A stretch of 64,000 bases of DNA from Humulus lupulus (Eukaryota; Streptophyta; Magnoliopsida; Rosales; Cannabaceae), in assembly GCF_963169125.1 (NCBI RefSeq), contig NC_084800.1, forward strand, positions 149,354,397-149,418,396, in the 5' to 3' direction. Below the pieces are notes generated by a model, which worked only from the letters and a program-made list of their open reading frames with translations, was not told the origin of the DNA and ran no database searches. Made by a program: the position numbers and the translations under genes. This document shows, piece by piece, positions 9,291 to 19,376 of the stretch. Each line of letters begins with the position of its first letter. Position 1 is the first letter of the stretch.

Positions 9291-10953
9291 GGGGTGGTAA
9301 GTACGGTTTGTCGAGTATCATGTTGATACAAATAATCTAGATTCGGATTATTGATGTGGTAAGACATCTTGGTAAATGTGCTTTATATAATATGATTATA
9401 TATGACATGGACCGATATGAATAAAATTCTTTATCCAAAAACCATTTAATAATAAAGACTTGTAATTCATATGATAATTGATGATCATTTATAGATCAAC
9501 CTTAATCCTGAGTGTTCATGAACTCCTGTTCATGTTTATTAAATCTTTTGATTCATTCGTTAAGGTCTCTTCATAGAATGAGGCTAATGACTTTTGTTTT
9601 GGAGATTTAATATCATGGATGGCTGGGAACATGTATCAACAATATGGAATCTAATCTTTTCTAACAGATCGTATATTAGTTCCCTTAAGGGTTAATTCTG
9701 GAACTGAATGATTTTGAGCTCAAATCTATAATTAGATTATAGATTAATTATTCACTAGTGAATAAACGGCACTTATGGAATAAGAAGTAAATTAGAAATG
9801 TAAAATGGTAATTATTTCATTCTAATTTATGAACTAATTAATTAGAGGGTTGAACTATTGTAAGATGGTTATATCAATGGACAACTTAGAATAAGATTTC
9901 TGTAAAAGTATATCTATAACATAAAGAGTTCAATTCTGAATTTATAGTGGAGAAATATCAGAATTAATAAATTAACTATTATAATTAAAGAGTTTAATTA
10001 TTTACTAACCATTTATTGGAGCTTAATGTTATAGGTCCATGGTCCCCGAAATGGCTCGAACAAACACTGACAAAGATAAATGCAAAAATGGACAAAAGGA
10101 CTTATTTGATAAGTAAAATATTTTTCTATGAACCAAACATAATTATTGTATAATTATGTGTAATTAATTAATTGAGAATTATTTAATTATTTGATTTAAC
10201 CAAAATATAATTAATTTTGAATTAATTTATTTTTGGGATTTTGGTATTTAAATAATAATAAAAATTGGGAAAAATCACATGCCTTCCTTGGCATGTGGTA
10301 CACGTGTAGCACAGTGCACAGTCACTGTGCTACACACACAAGAAGCTTCTAGAAGTTTCTTTGTTCCATAATTTTAGTTATTTAAATATTAAATAAATAA
10401 TGAGATATTGTAATATGATTAAAATATTATTATTTAAACAAAATCTTATAACTAATTAGTTATTTTCAAATTGTTTAAAATAACTATTATTTTATTTTTA
10501 ATATATTGGATATATTAAATATAGGAGATCAGTTTTCAGGGCAATACTTTTCAGTGATAGAAAATAGATCGTGAAATCTCTCTGAGAGAGATAGAACAGT
10601 GATACAAGCATAGGTCCCTGTTCTTCACAAACTTAGGTCCAAATTTTATCAGATCTCATGTGTTGAGAACATCTGATAAATAGATTTTGCCTATTATTTT
10701 GTATAGCGAGCCCACACTTGTTCTTTGTGTGTTGAGAACATTTGGAAGATCTTGGTGTGAGATCTCAAGGATTTTTTGCTATACAAAAAGATAGCAGCAA
10801 GGAAGGACTTGAGGTAATTTTCTATTCGTATCTTTGATTCAATATATATATGTATGTGAAGAAGTAGATCTATAAATCTTGTGGGGTTAAATTAACAATT
10901 TTAATTGTTGTTCCACTGCGTATAATCTCTGATTTGATCTATAAAAACCAACA
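9291..10953 (+). repeat. diverged copia LTR, 3' part, fused to the C1 LTR
   Basis: It repeats the order of landmarks already seen in 7990-8930 (TTTTGTTTTGG, AATGGCTGGG, CCCTTAAGGGTTAA, TATAGGTCCATGG), so it is a second, diverged copy of the LTR middle. It continues to a true LTR 3' end, ACCAACA, at 10953. Total length from 7863 is 3.09 kb against 2.23 kb for the intact LTR at 59720, so the LTR is a hybrid or partly duplicated. Confidence 0.75.
10304..10335 (+). repeat. perfect 13-bp hairpin in the copia LTR
   Basis: GTGTAGCACAGTG, loop CACAGT, CACTGTGCTACAC. A second small inverted repeat (CATGCC / GGCATG) lies just upstream at about 10278-10296. It sits about 620 bp from the LTR 3' end; the related LTR at 59720 has a different hairpin in the same place. 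Confidence 0.85.
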
Positions 10954-12546
10954 GAAACCAATATGGTTATTGGTGACACTAGTGATGATGATCCGTTGTC
11001 TTTCAAACAGGCAATGGCTAGCCCTGAAAAGGAACTATGGCTCGAAGCCATGAAACAGGAAATGGAGTCCATGTACTCAAATTTCGTATGGGATCTTGTG
11101 GAAGCACCAAGTGACTTTAGGGACATTGGGTGCAAGTGGATCTACAAGAAGAAATGAGGTGTTGATGGAAATATCGAGACTTATAAAGCTCAATTAGTGG
11201 AAAAGGGTTATAGCCAAAGAGAAGGCATGGACTATGAGGAAACTTTTAGTCCGGTAGCCATGCTCAAATTTATTCGCATCCTCCTATCCATAGCAGTCGC
11301 TCTCGACTATGAGATCTGGCAAATGGATGTCAAGACAACTTTTCTTAATGGAAAGATTGACGAAGTCATTTATATGGATCAGCCAGAATGATTTATAGTT
11401 GCTGGACAAGATGGAAAAGTTTGCAAGTTGAATAGGTCCATCTATGGACTTAAGCAAGCTTCTCGTTCCTGGAATCTTAGGTTTGATGAAATAATCAAAA
11501 CCTATGGCTTTGAACAAAAAATATTGATGAGCCTTGTGTTTACCAACTATAGGCAAATCAAAAAGTGCCTGGTTCTTAATGTAGATGATATCTTAGTCAT
11601 TGGAAACAATGTCAAGAAATTGTTAGATGTGAAGAATTGGCTGACCACTCAATTCTAGATGAAGGATTTGGGTGAAGCAAGTTATGTTATAGGTATCCAG
11701 ATCATTAGGGATAGAAAGAATAGATTCTTAGCTCTATCTCAAGCAACTTAAATAGATGAAGTGCTTGAAAGATTCTAAAATACAAATTCCAAGAAATGAC
11801 GTTTACCGTCCTTCCATGGAATTCATCTTTCAAAGAAGCAGTCTCCCCAGACACTTGAAGAGGAGGATGCAATGAGAAAAGTTCCTTACGGATCTGCAGT
11901 TGGAAGTCTGATGTATGCTATGTTGTGTACATGACTAGATATCTGCTATGCAGTGGGAGTAGTGAGCAGGCATTAGTCAAACCCTGGACCAGAACATTGG
12001 ATAGCAGTTAAGCATATCTTGAAGTAATTAAGGAGGACTAAGGATTATATGTTAGCCTACAAGGGTGGTGTTTTGAACCCTCTAGGCTTCACCGATTCAG
12101 ATTTTCAGACTGATGTCGATGACAGGAAGTCTACTTCTGGAATTGTGTTTACTCTTGGGGTGAAGCTGTGATTTGGAGAAGCGTAAAGCAATCTGCAATC
12201 TCAAATTCCACCATGGAGGCTAAGTACATAGTTGCGTCAGAAGCAGATAAGGAAATAGTCTGGCTAAAGAATTTCTATTCGGATCTTGTTGTTATTCCAG
12301 AAAAGGAAAAATCGCTAATGTTCTTTTGTGACAATGCATGAGCGATAGCCAACTCGAAAGAATCTTGTAGGCACAAGATGAGTAAGCATATAGAAAGGAA
12401 GTATCACATAATTCAATAATATATGGCCAAGGGAGATGTGAAGGTTATGAAGATTGCATCTAAAGATAATCTTGCAGATCCGTTTACAAAGACACTACCA
12501 TAAGCTATATTTGATAAGCATATCAAGGAAATGAGATTAGTATAAT
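10954..12546 (+). pseudogene. copia C2 pol: RT and RNase H, decayed
   Basis: A second, different TNT1-94-like copia pol starts abruptly at the LTR border, in the region just before RT. It shows DDDPLSFKQAM, GCKWIYKKK, VEKGYSQREGMDYEETFSP, QMDVKTTFLNGKIDEVIYM, RSIYGLKQASRSWN, and VDDILVIGNN, where the usual Tyr or Cys before VDD is Asn. RNase H follows: FTDSDFQTD, STMEAKYIVASEADKEIVWL, FCDNA, ADPFTKTLP. In-frame stops are frequent (11155, 11389, 11656, 11748, 11776, 12408 and others), and near 12160 two bases are lost. Only the 3' half of pol is present; the upstream part was lost or displaced when C1 landed here. Not functional. Confidence 0.85.
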
Positions 12547-12566
12547 TAAGGCATTAGTTTCAATTA

Positions 12567-12581
12567 GTGCAAGTGGGATTT
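12567..12581 (+). promoter_or_regulatory. probable polypurine tract of copia C2
   Basis: GTGCAAGTGGGATTT directly precedes the LTR start TGTTGGGGTTTTATGCCC. Such a purine-rich run before TGTTGG is usual in TNT1-94-like elements. Confidence 0.55.
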
Positions 12582-12856
12582 TGTTGGGGTTTTATGCCCT
12601 AATTAAAACCCAATTTCTTTTTAATCTCATTTTATTATCAATAAAATAATAGAAATCATTTTTTCACTTGGTCAATCACTTTGTTCACATGTTTTATTTT
12701 CATTATTATTTGTTTAATATAAACTTCTATTAAATCCCGAGCATATAGCTAATCGTATTTATAGTGACTTAATCACAGTGGAATATAAATATGATTATAT
12801 GTTCAAAATAAGTTAGTCATAAGATTAGTCAGTGACAAGATTTAAGCTGACTTGCC
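12582..12856 (+). repeat. copia C2 3' LTR, first part
   Basis: It starts TGTTGGGGTTTTATGCCCTA and runs to GACTTGCC, where LTR-alpha begins (TGTAATGACCC). Its sequence differs from the C1 LTR, so C1 and C2 are different families. The rest of this LTR lies at 28391-29014. Confidence 0.8.
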
Positions 12857-13336
12857 TGTAATGACCCAACTAATTCTAATACCTTGGGCCATTAAAACTA
12901 CTAGTCTTAGCTACTATTTTTGAGAAAACATACATAAGAAATATTCACAACTTTATTAAAAACTCCAAAGTAAATATTGAAATACATAAATGTGGGGTAT
13001 GGGATCCCATTGTTTTAAAATAAAACATAACTTTAAACTAAAGGAAATTGTTTACAAAACTAAATGTCGAAAATACATAAAAACATAATTTAAAGAGACT
13101 AAATAAAAATAACGTCGTCCTCGAATCGATCCCGCAGTCCATCGAATCCCTTCATCCTTAATACACAAGCCAAGCTACTACGAATCCTTCCACCACCATA
13201 ACTATTTCCCTGCATACATAAAAATAAAGGAATGAGCCTAATGCCCAGCAAGGAAAATCTACTAGCACATACAACATAACATAAGACTACAAAACATATG
13301 ACTATAAAAACATGCATTATAATGGCCATCATACTT

Positions 13337-13486
13337 CTTGGGGCTTGCTAGCTAAGCAATCATATGCCCATAAATTTACGGGGCTTGGTTATCTAAACAA
13401 GTCATATAAATTTATGGGGCTCGTTATCTAAACAATCATATGCCCAAGGAATAAACTATTGGGACTTGTTATCTAAACAAGTTATA
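13337..13486 (-). repeat. minisatellite inside LTR-alpha
   Basis: Three to four copies of a unit of about 40 bp built on GGGGCTTGTTATCTAAACAAGTCATATGCCC are seen here, with more decayed copies after the solo LTR (15732-15790). The sister LTR has three copies at about 52720-52830. Each unit contains an inverted repeat (CTTGTT...AACAAG). Confidence 0.75.
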
Positions 13487-15726
13487 TGTAACGACCCAAA
13501 TTTGCTATTAAGGCTTGAGGGCCTTGATTGGTGTGCCGGGAGGGCATAACTGGGATTAGAATGAATGTTATTGATTTAAATGCATAAATGTATGATTACT
13601 AGTGTGTTTATGATAATTAGTGATATTATATGATGATATGATATATATGTTTGAGATATATGTGAGAACCACATTATGATGTGGATAATTCTGCAGCCGG
13701 CGACTCGAGGCGATCCTAGGGCTAGATAGCAGGAAAAGTCACAACGGAACATTATAATTGACTTTGGACAAGTCAGGGGTATTTTAGGTATCGGGTAGTG
13801 ATTTAGACTATCGGGTGATAAAAATAAATAATTGGAGATATATCTGAGGTTAGGATGTCTAGGCAGGATTATTGGGGGATTTTACCGTTTTTGCCTCGGG
13901 GACGTTTCCGGCACCCCGAGCTTTGGGATTAGTCTAATAATCTAAGGGTATACTTGGAAGACTTAGGAAAATACTAGATAGAAAAGTGTAAACCGACCCT
14001 ATCTCTATTTCTCTTCCTTCTCTCTCTTAGCAAAGGAAAACTACTGAAACTTGAGATGGAATTGCTGGATTTAAGCTGTGTCTTGGGGAATTGAAGGGAA
14101 TAATCTGAAGGGTTAGCTCAGGAACTGATCAAGGTCTGAGATAGAGCTAAGGTAAGTTCTGATTTTTTGTTTCTAAGGTTAGGAATTTAAAGAAAATGGC
14201 TGAGTTTTAAATATCTATGGTTTTGGAATTTAAGGTGGGATTGAGGCTTGAAACTTTGAAGATAGGGCAGGGGACTCTTGGAGAATTGATTCTACAGCTT
14301 AGGTAAGGTTTAATTTACATTTTGATGGTTGAATTTGAGAGTTTTCATGGCTGGTTTTGAGTTCTATGGGTTGAAATTTCAGAAGTTGGAATTGGGGTTT
14401 TGGTGAGTCTTAGGCTGGATTTTTGGTTGGATTGTGTTGTCTAAATCATTCTAATGTTGTTATTATTAATTGGTTTTTGAGTTGGGGGCTTTGGGATGGT
14501 TTAAGGTGAGGTTTAGAGTTTGAAAATGGTGGTTTTTTTCTGGGTTCGAAGGGTCAGGCCGCGGCATGGTTCTTGGTGAGCCGCGGCCCTTCGAAGAGGT
14601 TGCATGCTGAAGAAGAAGGGCGGGTCGCGGCATGGCCCAAGCAATGCCGTGGCCCTTACCTGTTTTTGAGCCTTTGGAGGTTCTGTTTGGGGGCCATGCC
14701 GCGGCGCTTAAGGGATTTTGGGATTTTGAGATTTTAGGCTTGGGAATTTAACCTAAGGTGCTCGGGGTTGAGTCTTTTACCATATTTGGTGAAGTTCAAT
14801 GTTCTGGGTACTAGAACTTGGCTTGGGAACTCATTTAAGATTGTTAATGGTATTCTTTGTCATGGTTGTGACTAGGTGTTAAGCTAGGGCTTGAGGATCG
14901 GATCGCGCTCAAGGAGTATCGCCCGTAACTAATTCATCTGAAAGCTAAAGGTAAGAAAACTGCACCCGATTATATGTTTGTGATGGGACTAAGTGCTCCC
15001 GGGAATTGTATCGTGTCAACATTGGTATTACGCCATGGGAAATGTAAAAGCGGCCTAAGGGTGTCGTACATACTATTAGCGCACAGAGCGCGATTTGGCC
15101 ACTGGGAGCCATGAACACTGGGATAACGGAGGGAGCAGCCTGTGAGCGCTAGCCCTGGTTATCGTTTATAAACTGTACATGTTACTAGTTGATATGCCTA
15201 GTATGTGGAATACTTGACTATATTGAATGGTTATTTGAATGAGGCTATGTGATGCAACGTGAGATATTGACTTGTTTGATAATTGCTTGTGCTTTGTTGA
15301 TACTGTGTTTTCTTGCTGGGCCTTGGCTCACGGGTTCTACGTGGTGCAGGTAAAGGCAAGGGCAAGCTGGACAAAGCCTGAGGTGGAGAGCTCCAAGGTG
15401 GAATGTACATAGCCAGTCGTTCGATCACCACGATCGAGGAGTGGACCAGGATAGGAACTACCTAACTGCTTGTTTTGCCTTAGTATGGCCGGTTACTGTA
15501 TCTGAGTCTTACAACTTCTATAAACGGTCTTAAAACTTGTATTTTTGGGATCCCGTGTAACCAGATAATGTTTCTTAATGAAAAATTTGGCTTTTGAGAC
15601 CAAAACGCTTTTAACCCTAGCTCCTTTGTAGCTTTTGCAACACGATTTTAATTAAATGACTTGATTAGCAAGTCTGGCACTTTATAAACACATAGTGTAA
15701 CGGTCTTGGCTATCTAGGGCGTTACA
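13487..15726 (+). mobile_element. solo LTR, Tekay-like gypsy, TSD TTATA
   Basis: 2240 bp from TGTAACGACCC to AGGGCGTTACA, bracketed by TTATA (13482-13486 and 15727-15731). It follows the LTRs of the element at 30733 along its whole length, though well diverged, for example in the start, in AACTGCACCCGA (about 14957), in TGGTTATCG (15158) and in the GGTCTTGGCTATCTAGGGC end. It has no internal region, so it is a solo LTR left by recombination between two LTRs. Confidence 0.95.
14545..14707 (+). repeat. palindromic module, GCCGCGGC type
   Basis: TTCGAAGGG (14545) and CCCTTCGAA (14587) form outer arms around two GCCGCGGC palindromes (14558, 14580). A second pair follows (about 14625 and 14647), then a fifth unit (about 14695). 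GC content is far above the rest of the LTR. Confidence 0.7.
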
Positions 15727-15731
15727 TTATA

Positions 15732-15865
15732 TATTTGTTATCTAAACAAATTATGTGATTGTTATCTAAACAATTTATATGCAAAAAAACTAAAAACATA
15801 TCATACATAAGTCATAGCACATATCAAAACATAAAAGCATACAAAATCAATCCTATTTTCCTTAT
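15732..15865 (-). repeat. LTR-alpha, middle piece
   Basis: It continues the minisatellite and ends at CTATTTTCCTTAT, where the Tat element begins. The sister LTR reads straight through the same point (52919: CCTATTTTCCTTACC). Confidence 0.85.
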
Positions 15866-16467
15866 TGTTTACCCAAAAATGGCTCCTGATGACATGGCAA
15901 GAACTTATTACCCGTGGCAGCGTCAAAGTGAAGAGGTGTTGTTCGTCTATCGACTAGCTCCTTGTTGCTTCATCAGATCGCGCGATTAGATGCGACCAGC
16001 CTTGTCGCATGCTTCGATTTATTTCCTTTAAAAATATGTAATCTTGTAATAACTACATTTATTATATTATTTTTATTGCCTTAATATGTTGATATTAAGG
16101 AGAATTAAGGCCCATTGGCCCATCTACCTCTCCTTGAGCCTATAAATATGCATGAGATGGCTCAAGCAAAGGACTTTGGAACCTTTTTTTTGAAGATTCA
16201 TAGAAAGAGCATAGTGCGATTTTCCACCAAAAAGTTGTGATTCTCCTAAGGCTTGTGAAACTCAAGAACTCTAGTTCTTTGATCACCACATTTGAATTCA
16301 ACATTAATAATATCACTAAGTGGACGTAGTTTATTACCACACAGTTGGGGCCGAACCACTATAAATCATTTGCATCATTTCTTACCATATGATTCCATTC
16401 TTGATTGCCTTCTTATTTCTTTGTCGTATTTTTGACTCCGTGTCATTGGCCGAATCGAGGGTCAACA
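15866..16467 (+). repeat. Tat 5' LTR
   Basis: It runs from TGTTTACCCAAAAATGG to CGAGGGTCAACA and contains a TATA box. Confidence 0.95.
16141..16148 (+). promoter_or_regulatory. TATA box of the Tat 5' LTR
   Basis: TATAAATA after CTTGAGCC; the same box is at 26754-26761 in the 3' LTR. Confidence 0.7.
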
Positions 16468-16490
16468 TTTTGGTGCATTCATTGAGAGTT
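16468..16490 (+). promoter_or_regulatory. primer-binding-site position of the Tat element
   Basis: TTTTGGTGCATTCATTGAGA follows the LTR directly. TTTGGTGC-type starts occur in Tat elements, but I cannot assign the primer tRNA with certainty. Confidence 0.45.
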
Positions 16491-16516
16491 TGGCCAAGAA
16501 GCTTTAAGAAAATCAA

Positions 16517-18656
16517 ATGGAGAAGACATCCAAGAGAGATGGACAGACTGCTGGCGCTACAACCTTCTCCTCCAAATGTGGCTAAGAATGAACCACATTT
16601 GGAATTCGAAGAGGAGGAATTATATTTGGAGATACTGAGGGCAATACTGGGGGTGTTTCAGGACGAGTTGTCCAATCTGAAGGCCAATCAGGAGAATGCA
16701 ACGAAAACCTTGGCACTGCAGTAAAGGGAGCTTGAGCGTTAGCGCCAGGAGCTGAATGAGCGGCAGGCGGAGACGGACCGTCAGCAGAGGGATGCCACGC
16801 CGCTCTTGAAGCAGCCATTCAATTAGCTCGAGGACAGGCTACACTGGCCTCTCAACCAGATCAGCCATCGTATGCGCCACCTCAGCAGGCTCCCAATCCA
16901 AGTCCTCCACTCCAGCCAACAAGCCTTCAAAGGCAGGAGCAACCACCTGTGGCTTAGGATAATGTCCTAATTCGGGATCCTGAACAGTAGCTGCCATCTC
17001 AAGCTGGTCGTGGAAATCCCCAGCGCCAGAGGCAGAATAGGGTCAGGCACCCGCCCCATAGCCCTAGACATCTAGGGGATGAAGTTCCAACTCCATCGAG
17101 CAAGGGGAAGTCTCCTTCTACCAACAAAAGGAACAACGAGTTAGGCTATGCGGTCAGGGGCCCCCATAGGATAATAATGCATGGGGACCCAACGACCAGT
17201 GCAGGCCTCCCCCTGATGCTTGGGAGATGCAAGCCCGAGGAGGAAACAGCGTGAACAGCCGATCGCACCATAGTCAGCCACAGTTTAGAGATGGCCTTGA
17301 CTATAATGAGGCCGATTCGGGCAGAGAGAATGCTGGTCGAGGGAACGAAAAAAGAGGTGGAAACCCCCCACCTAGAGAAAATAGGTCGGTAAGCCATAAC
17401 GTTGGGGGGAAACTCCAACAAAATAACATCTTTGATCGGCTAGGAGTTAGCGAACAAAGGCGCAGGGATGATGATATGAGGGACATACTCAACGATCATC
17501 GTGAGAGGCACGATGAGTATGCTCCTCCAGCACCGGTCGCCCTAACGATCCCAGACGCAGTTCAGGCACAAATTGATGCTCTGAACCAGGTAGTACAGTA
17601 GCTGGTCGGGAGTTGAACATCCTACATAGAGTACGGCCGAAGGATAGGCACTCCGTTTATGCAAAGGATAGCTGTGGCGGAAACCCCTAGCAAATTCAAA
17701 ATGCCAGTACTGCCAAAATTTGATTGGTACGGAGACCCAGTATCTCATGTCAATAAATTTAAGATAAAAATTGATATACAGAAAGTGTCGGACGATGCTC
17801 GTTGCAGGATCTTTCCCGCTACACTATCTGACACCGCCCAGGAGTGGTTCTTTAAGTTCCCTTCTGCTAGTATAGTATCTTGGGAAATATTCGTGAATCA
17901 ATTTTACGGACAATTTTACGCAGGTCGCGTACACCCCACTGAGGCCAACCAGCTAGTGGAAATCCACCAAAAGAGGGAGAGCCCTTAAAGGAATATGTCC
18001 AACGTTTCATGGGGGCAGCAGCTGGAGCCAAAACAGTGGGCGAAGAGGGAAAGATGATGGCCCTAACTTCCAGGGTTAGACGCCATTCTCCCCTTTGGAA
18101 TAGCCTAAGAAAGAACAAGGTAAAGAGTACCCAAGAGTTTTGGGATCGAGCTGATCGATACTTCAAGCTCGAGGACGCGATTTCCAACAAGGGGAAATCA
18201 CCTACGAAGAACAAGGCACCGAAGGATGATCCCGCAAAGGACGCCAACGGGTCAGATAAACCGAATGGCAACGGCAAAGGCAACGAGAACGAAAATGGCA
18301 GAAATGGTGGAAAAAGGGCGGGCAATGAGCTATCGACGTCTGACAATAAACGCCCCAAATGCAATAGATATGATCCGAGATTCACCAACTATACAGCCCT
18401 CATCAAAAGTCGAGTAGTGGTCTACCAGGCGACCAGCTCTAATGTCCCTTATAAGCAACCCGCACCTATAAGGAAGGATATCTCCAAGAGAGATACAACA
18501 AAATTCTATCGTTTTCACAACGACTCTTGACATGACACCAATGAGTGCAACCAGTTAAAGGAAGAAATTGAGTTCCTGATCAGGCAGGGACATCTAAGGA
18601 GATATGTACGAGCCGCAGGAGGGACTCAGCGAGAGGCTCAAGGTGGCAACAAGCAG
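16517..18656 (+). pseudogene. Tat gag, frameshifted and with stops
   Basis: A likely Gag start lies near 16517 (ATGGAGAAG). A coiled-coil-like N-terminal part includes FQDELSNLKANQENATKTL, then stops and frame changes follow between 16720 and 17200. A basic, Arg/Gly/Asn-rich segment covers about 17230-17480. The retrotransposon Gag core runs about 17690-18150 with MPVLPKFDWYGDPVSHVNKF, LSDTAQEWFFKF and NQFYGQFYAGRV. A Lys/Asn/Gly-rich linker (18190-18340) leads to FYRFHNDS...HDTNECNQLKEEIE, the Cys/His nucleic-acid-binding motif of Tat Gag, with a stop after NDS. In an intact element Gag forms the virus-like particle around the genomic RNA. Confidence 0.8.
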
Positions 18657-19376
18657 GTGCCTGCATGCCAACGTTTGCCACCTTTACAGCCAGCTCCTGT
18701 AGCAGGTACGTTACTCACCATCTGTGGTGGCCCACACCTTGCAGGGGACAGTGGGAAGTCAAGGGAGAGATACGCTCAAACCGTGCGCCACGACCAGGAC
18801 ATCAAGATGATGAGTGTGGAGGATCGAGTGCCAAAGAAGGCTCGAACAGAGGAAGAATTGATAACCTTCCCTTCGGACGATGCCCAGCACGTACGATTCC
18901 TACACTCTGATCCACTGGTTGTTGATGTTCAAATCACCAACATGATGGTTAAGAGGGTGTTAGTTGACACAGGAAACTCAGTCAACATCTTATACAAGTC
19001 TTCACCGGAAAGAATGAAATTTTCCGTCAAGGACCTGAAGCCATGCAACCAAACCATTTATGGTTTTTTTGGCGAAGGGCTCGCCCCAACTGGGTCGATT
19101 AGGCTCCCAGTTATGGCAGGGACTGCACCACTAAACAAGACGTTACTCGCTACTTTCATAGTAGTTGATTGTCCTTCAGCATATAATGCTGTAATTGTGA
19201 GGCCTATTTCGGTTGACTTACGAGCTGTTACCTCGATATGGTACCTTGCCATGAAATTCCCAACCGACGCAGGGGTAGGATGCTTGTTGGGAAATCAACG
19301 GGAAGCGAGAGAGTGCTACAATGCCTCGATATCAAAGGCAAAGAAAGGTGTATCGAGGGAAGTTGCCGGAAAATAG
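18657..19376 (+). pseudogene. Tat protease region
   Basis: The 239-codon open frame carries a retropepsin active site, VDTGNSVNILYKS (D-T-G), at about residues 102-114. It lies after the Tat-type SDDAQHVRFLHSDPLVVDVQI strand, and the fold continues with APTGSIRLPVMAGT and FIVVDCPSAYNAVIVRP, where the usual G-R-P has become V-R-P. It ends at TAG (19374-19376), after which the same frame continues toward RT with more stops (19428, 19632, 19718). The domain would process Gag-Pol; frame damage on both sides makes that impossible. Confidence 0.8.

Noticed and set aside
16389..16724. Short host gene overlapping the Tat 5' LTR end
   Set aside because: The frame crosses the LTR/leader border and its first third lies in the LTR; the rest is the normal Tat gag start region in another frame.
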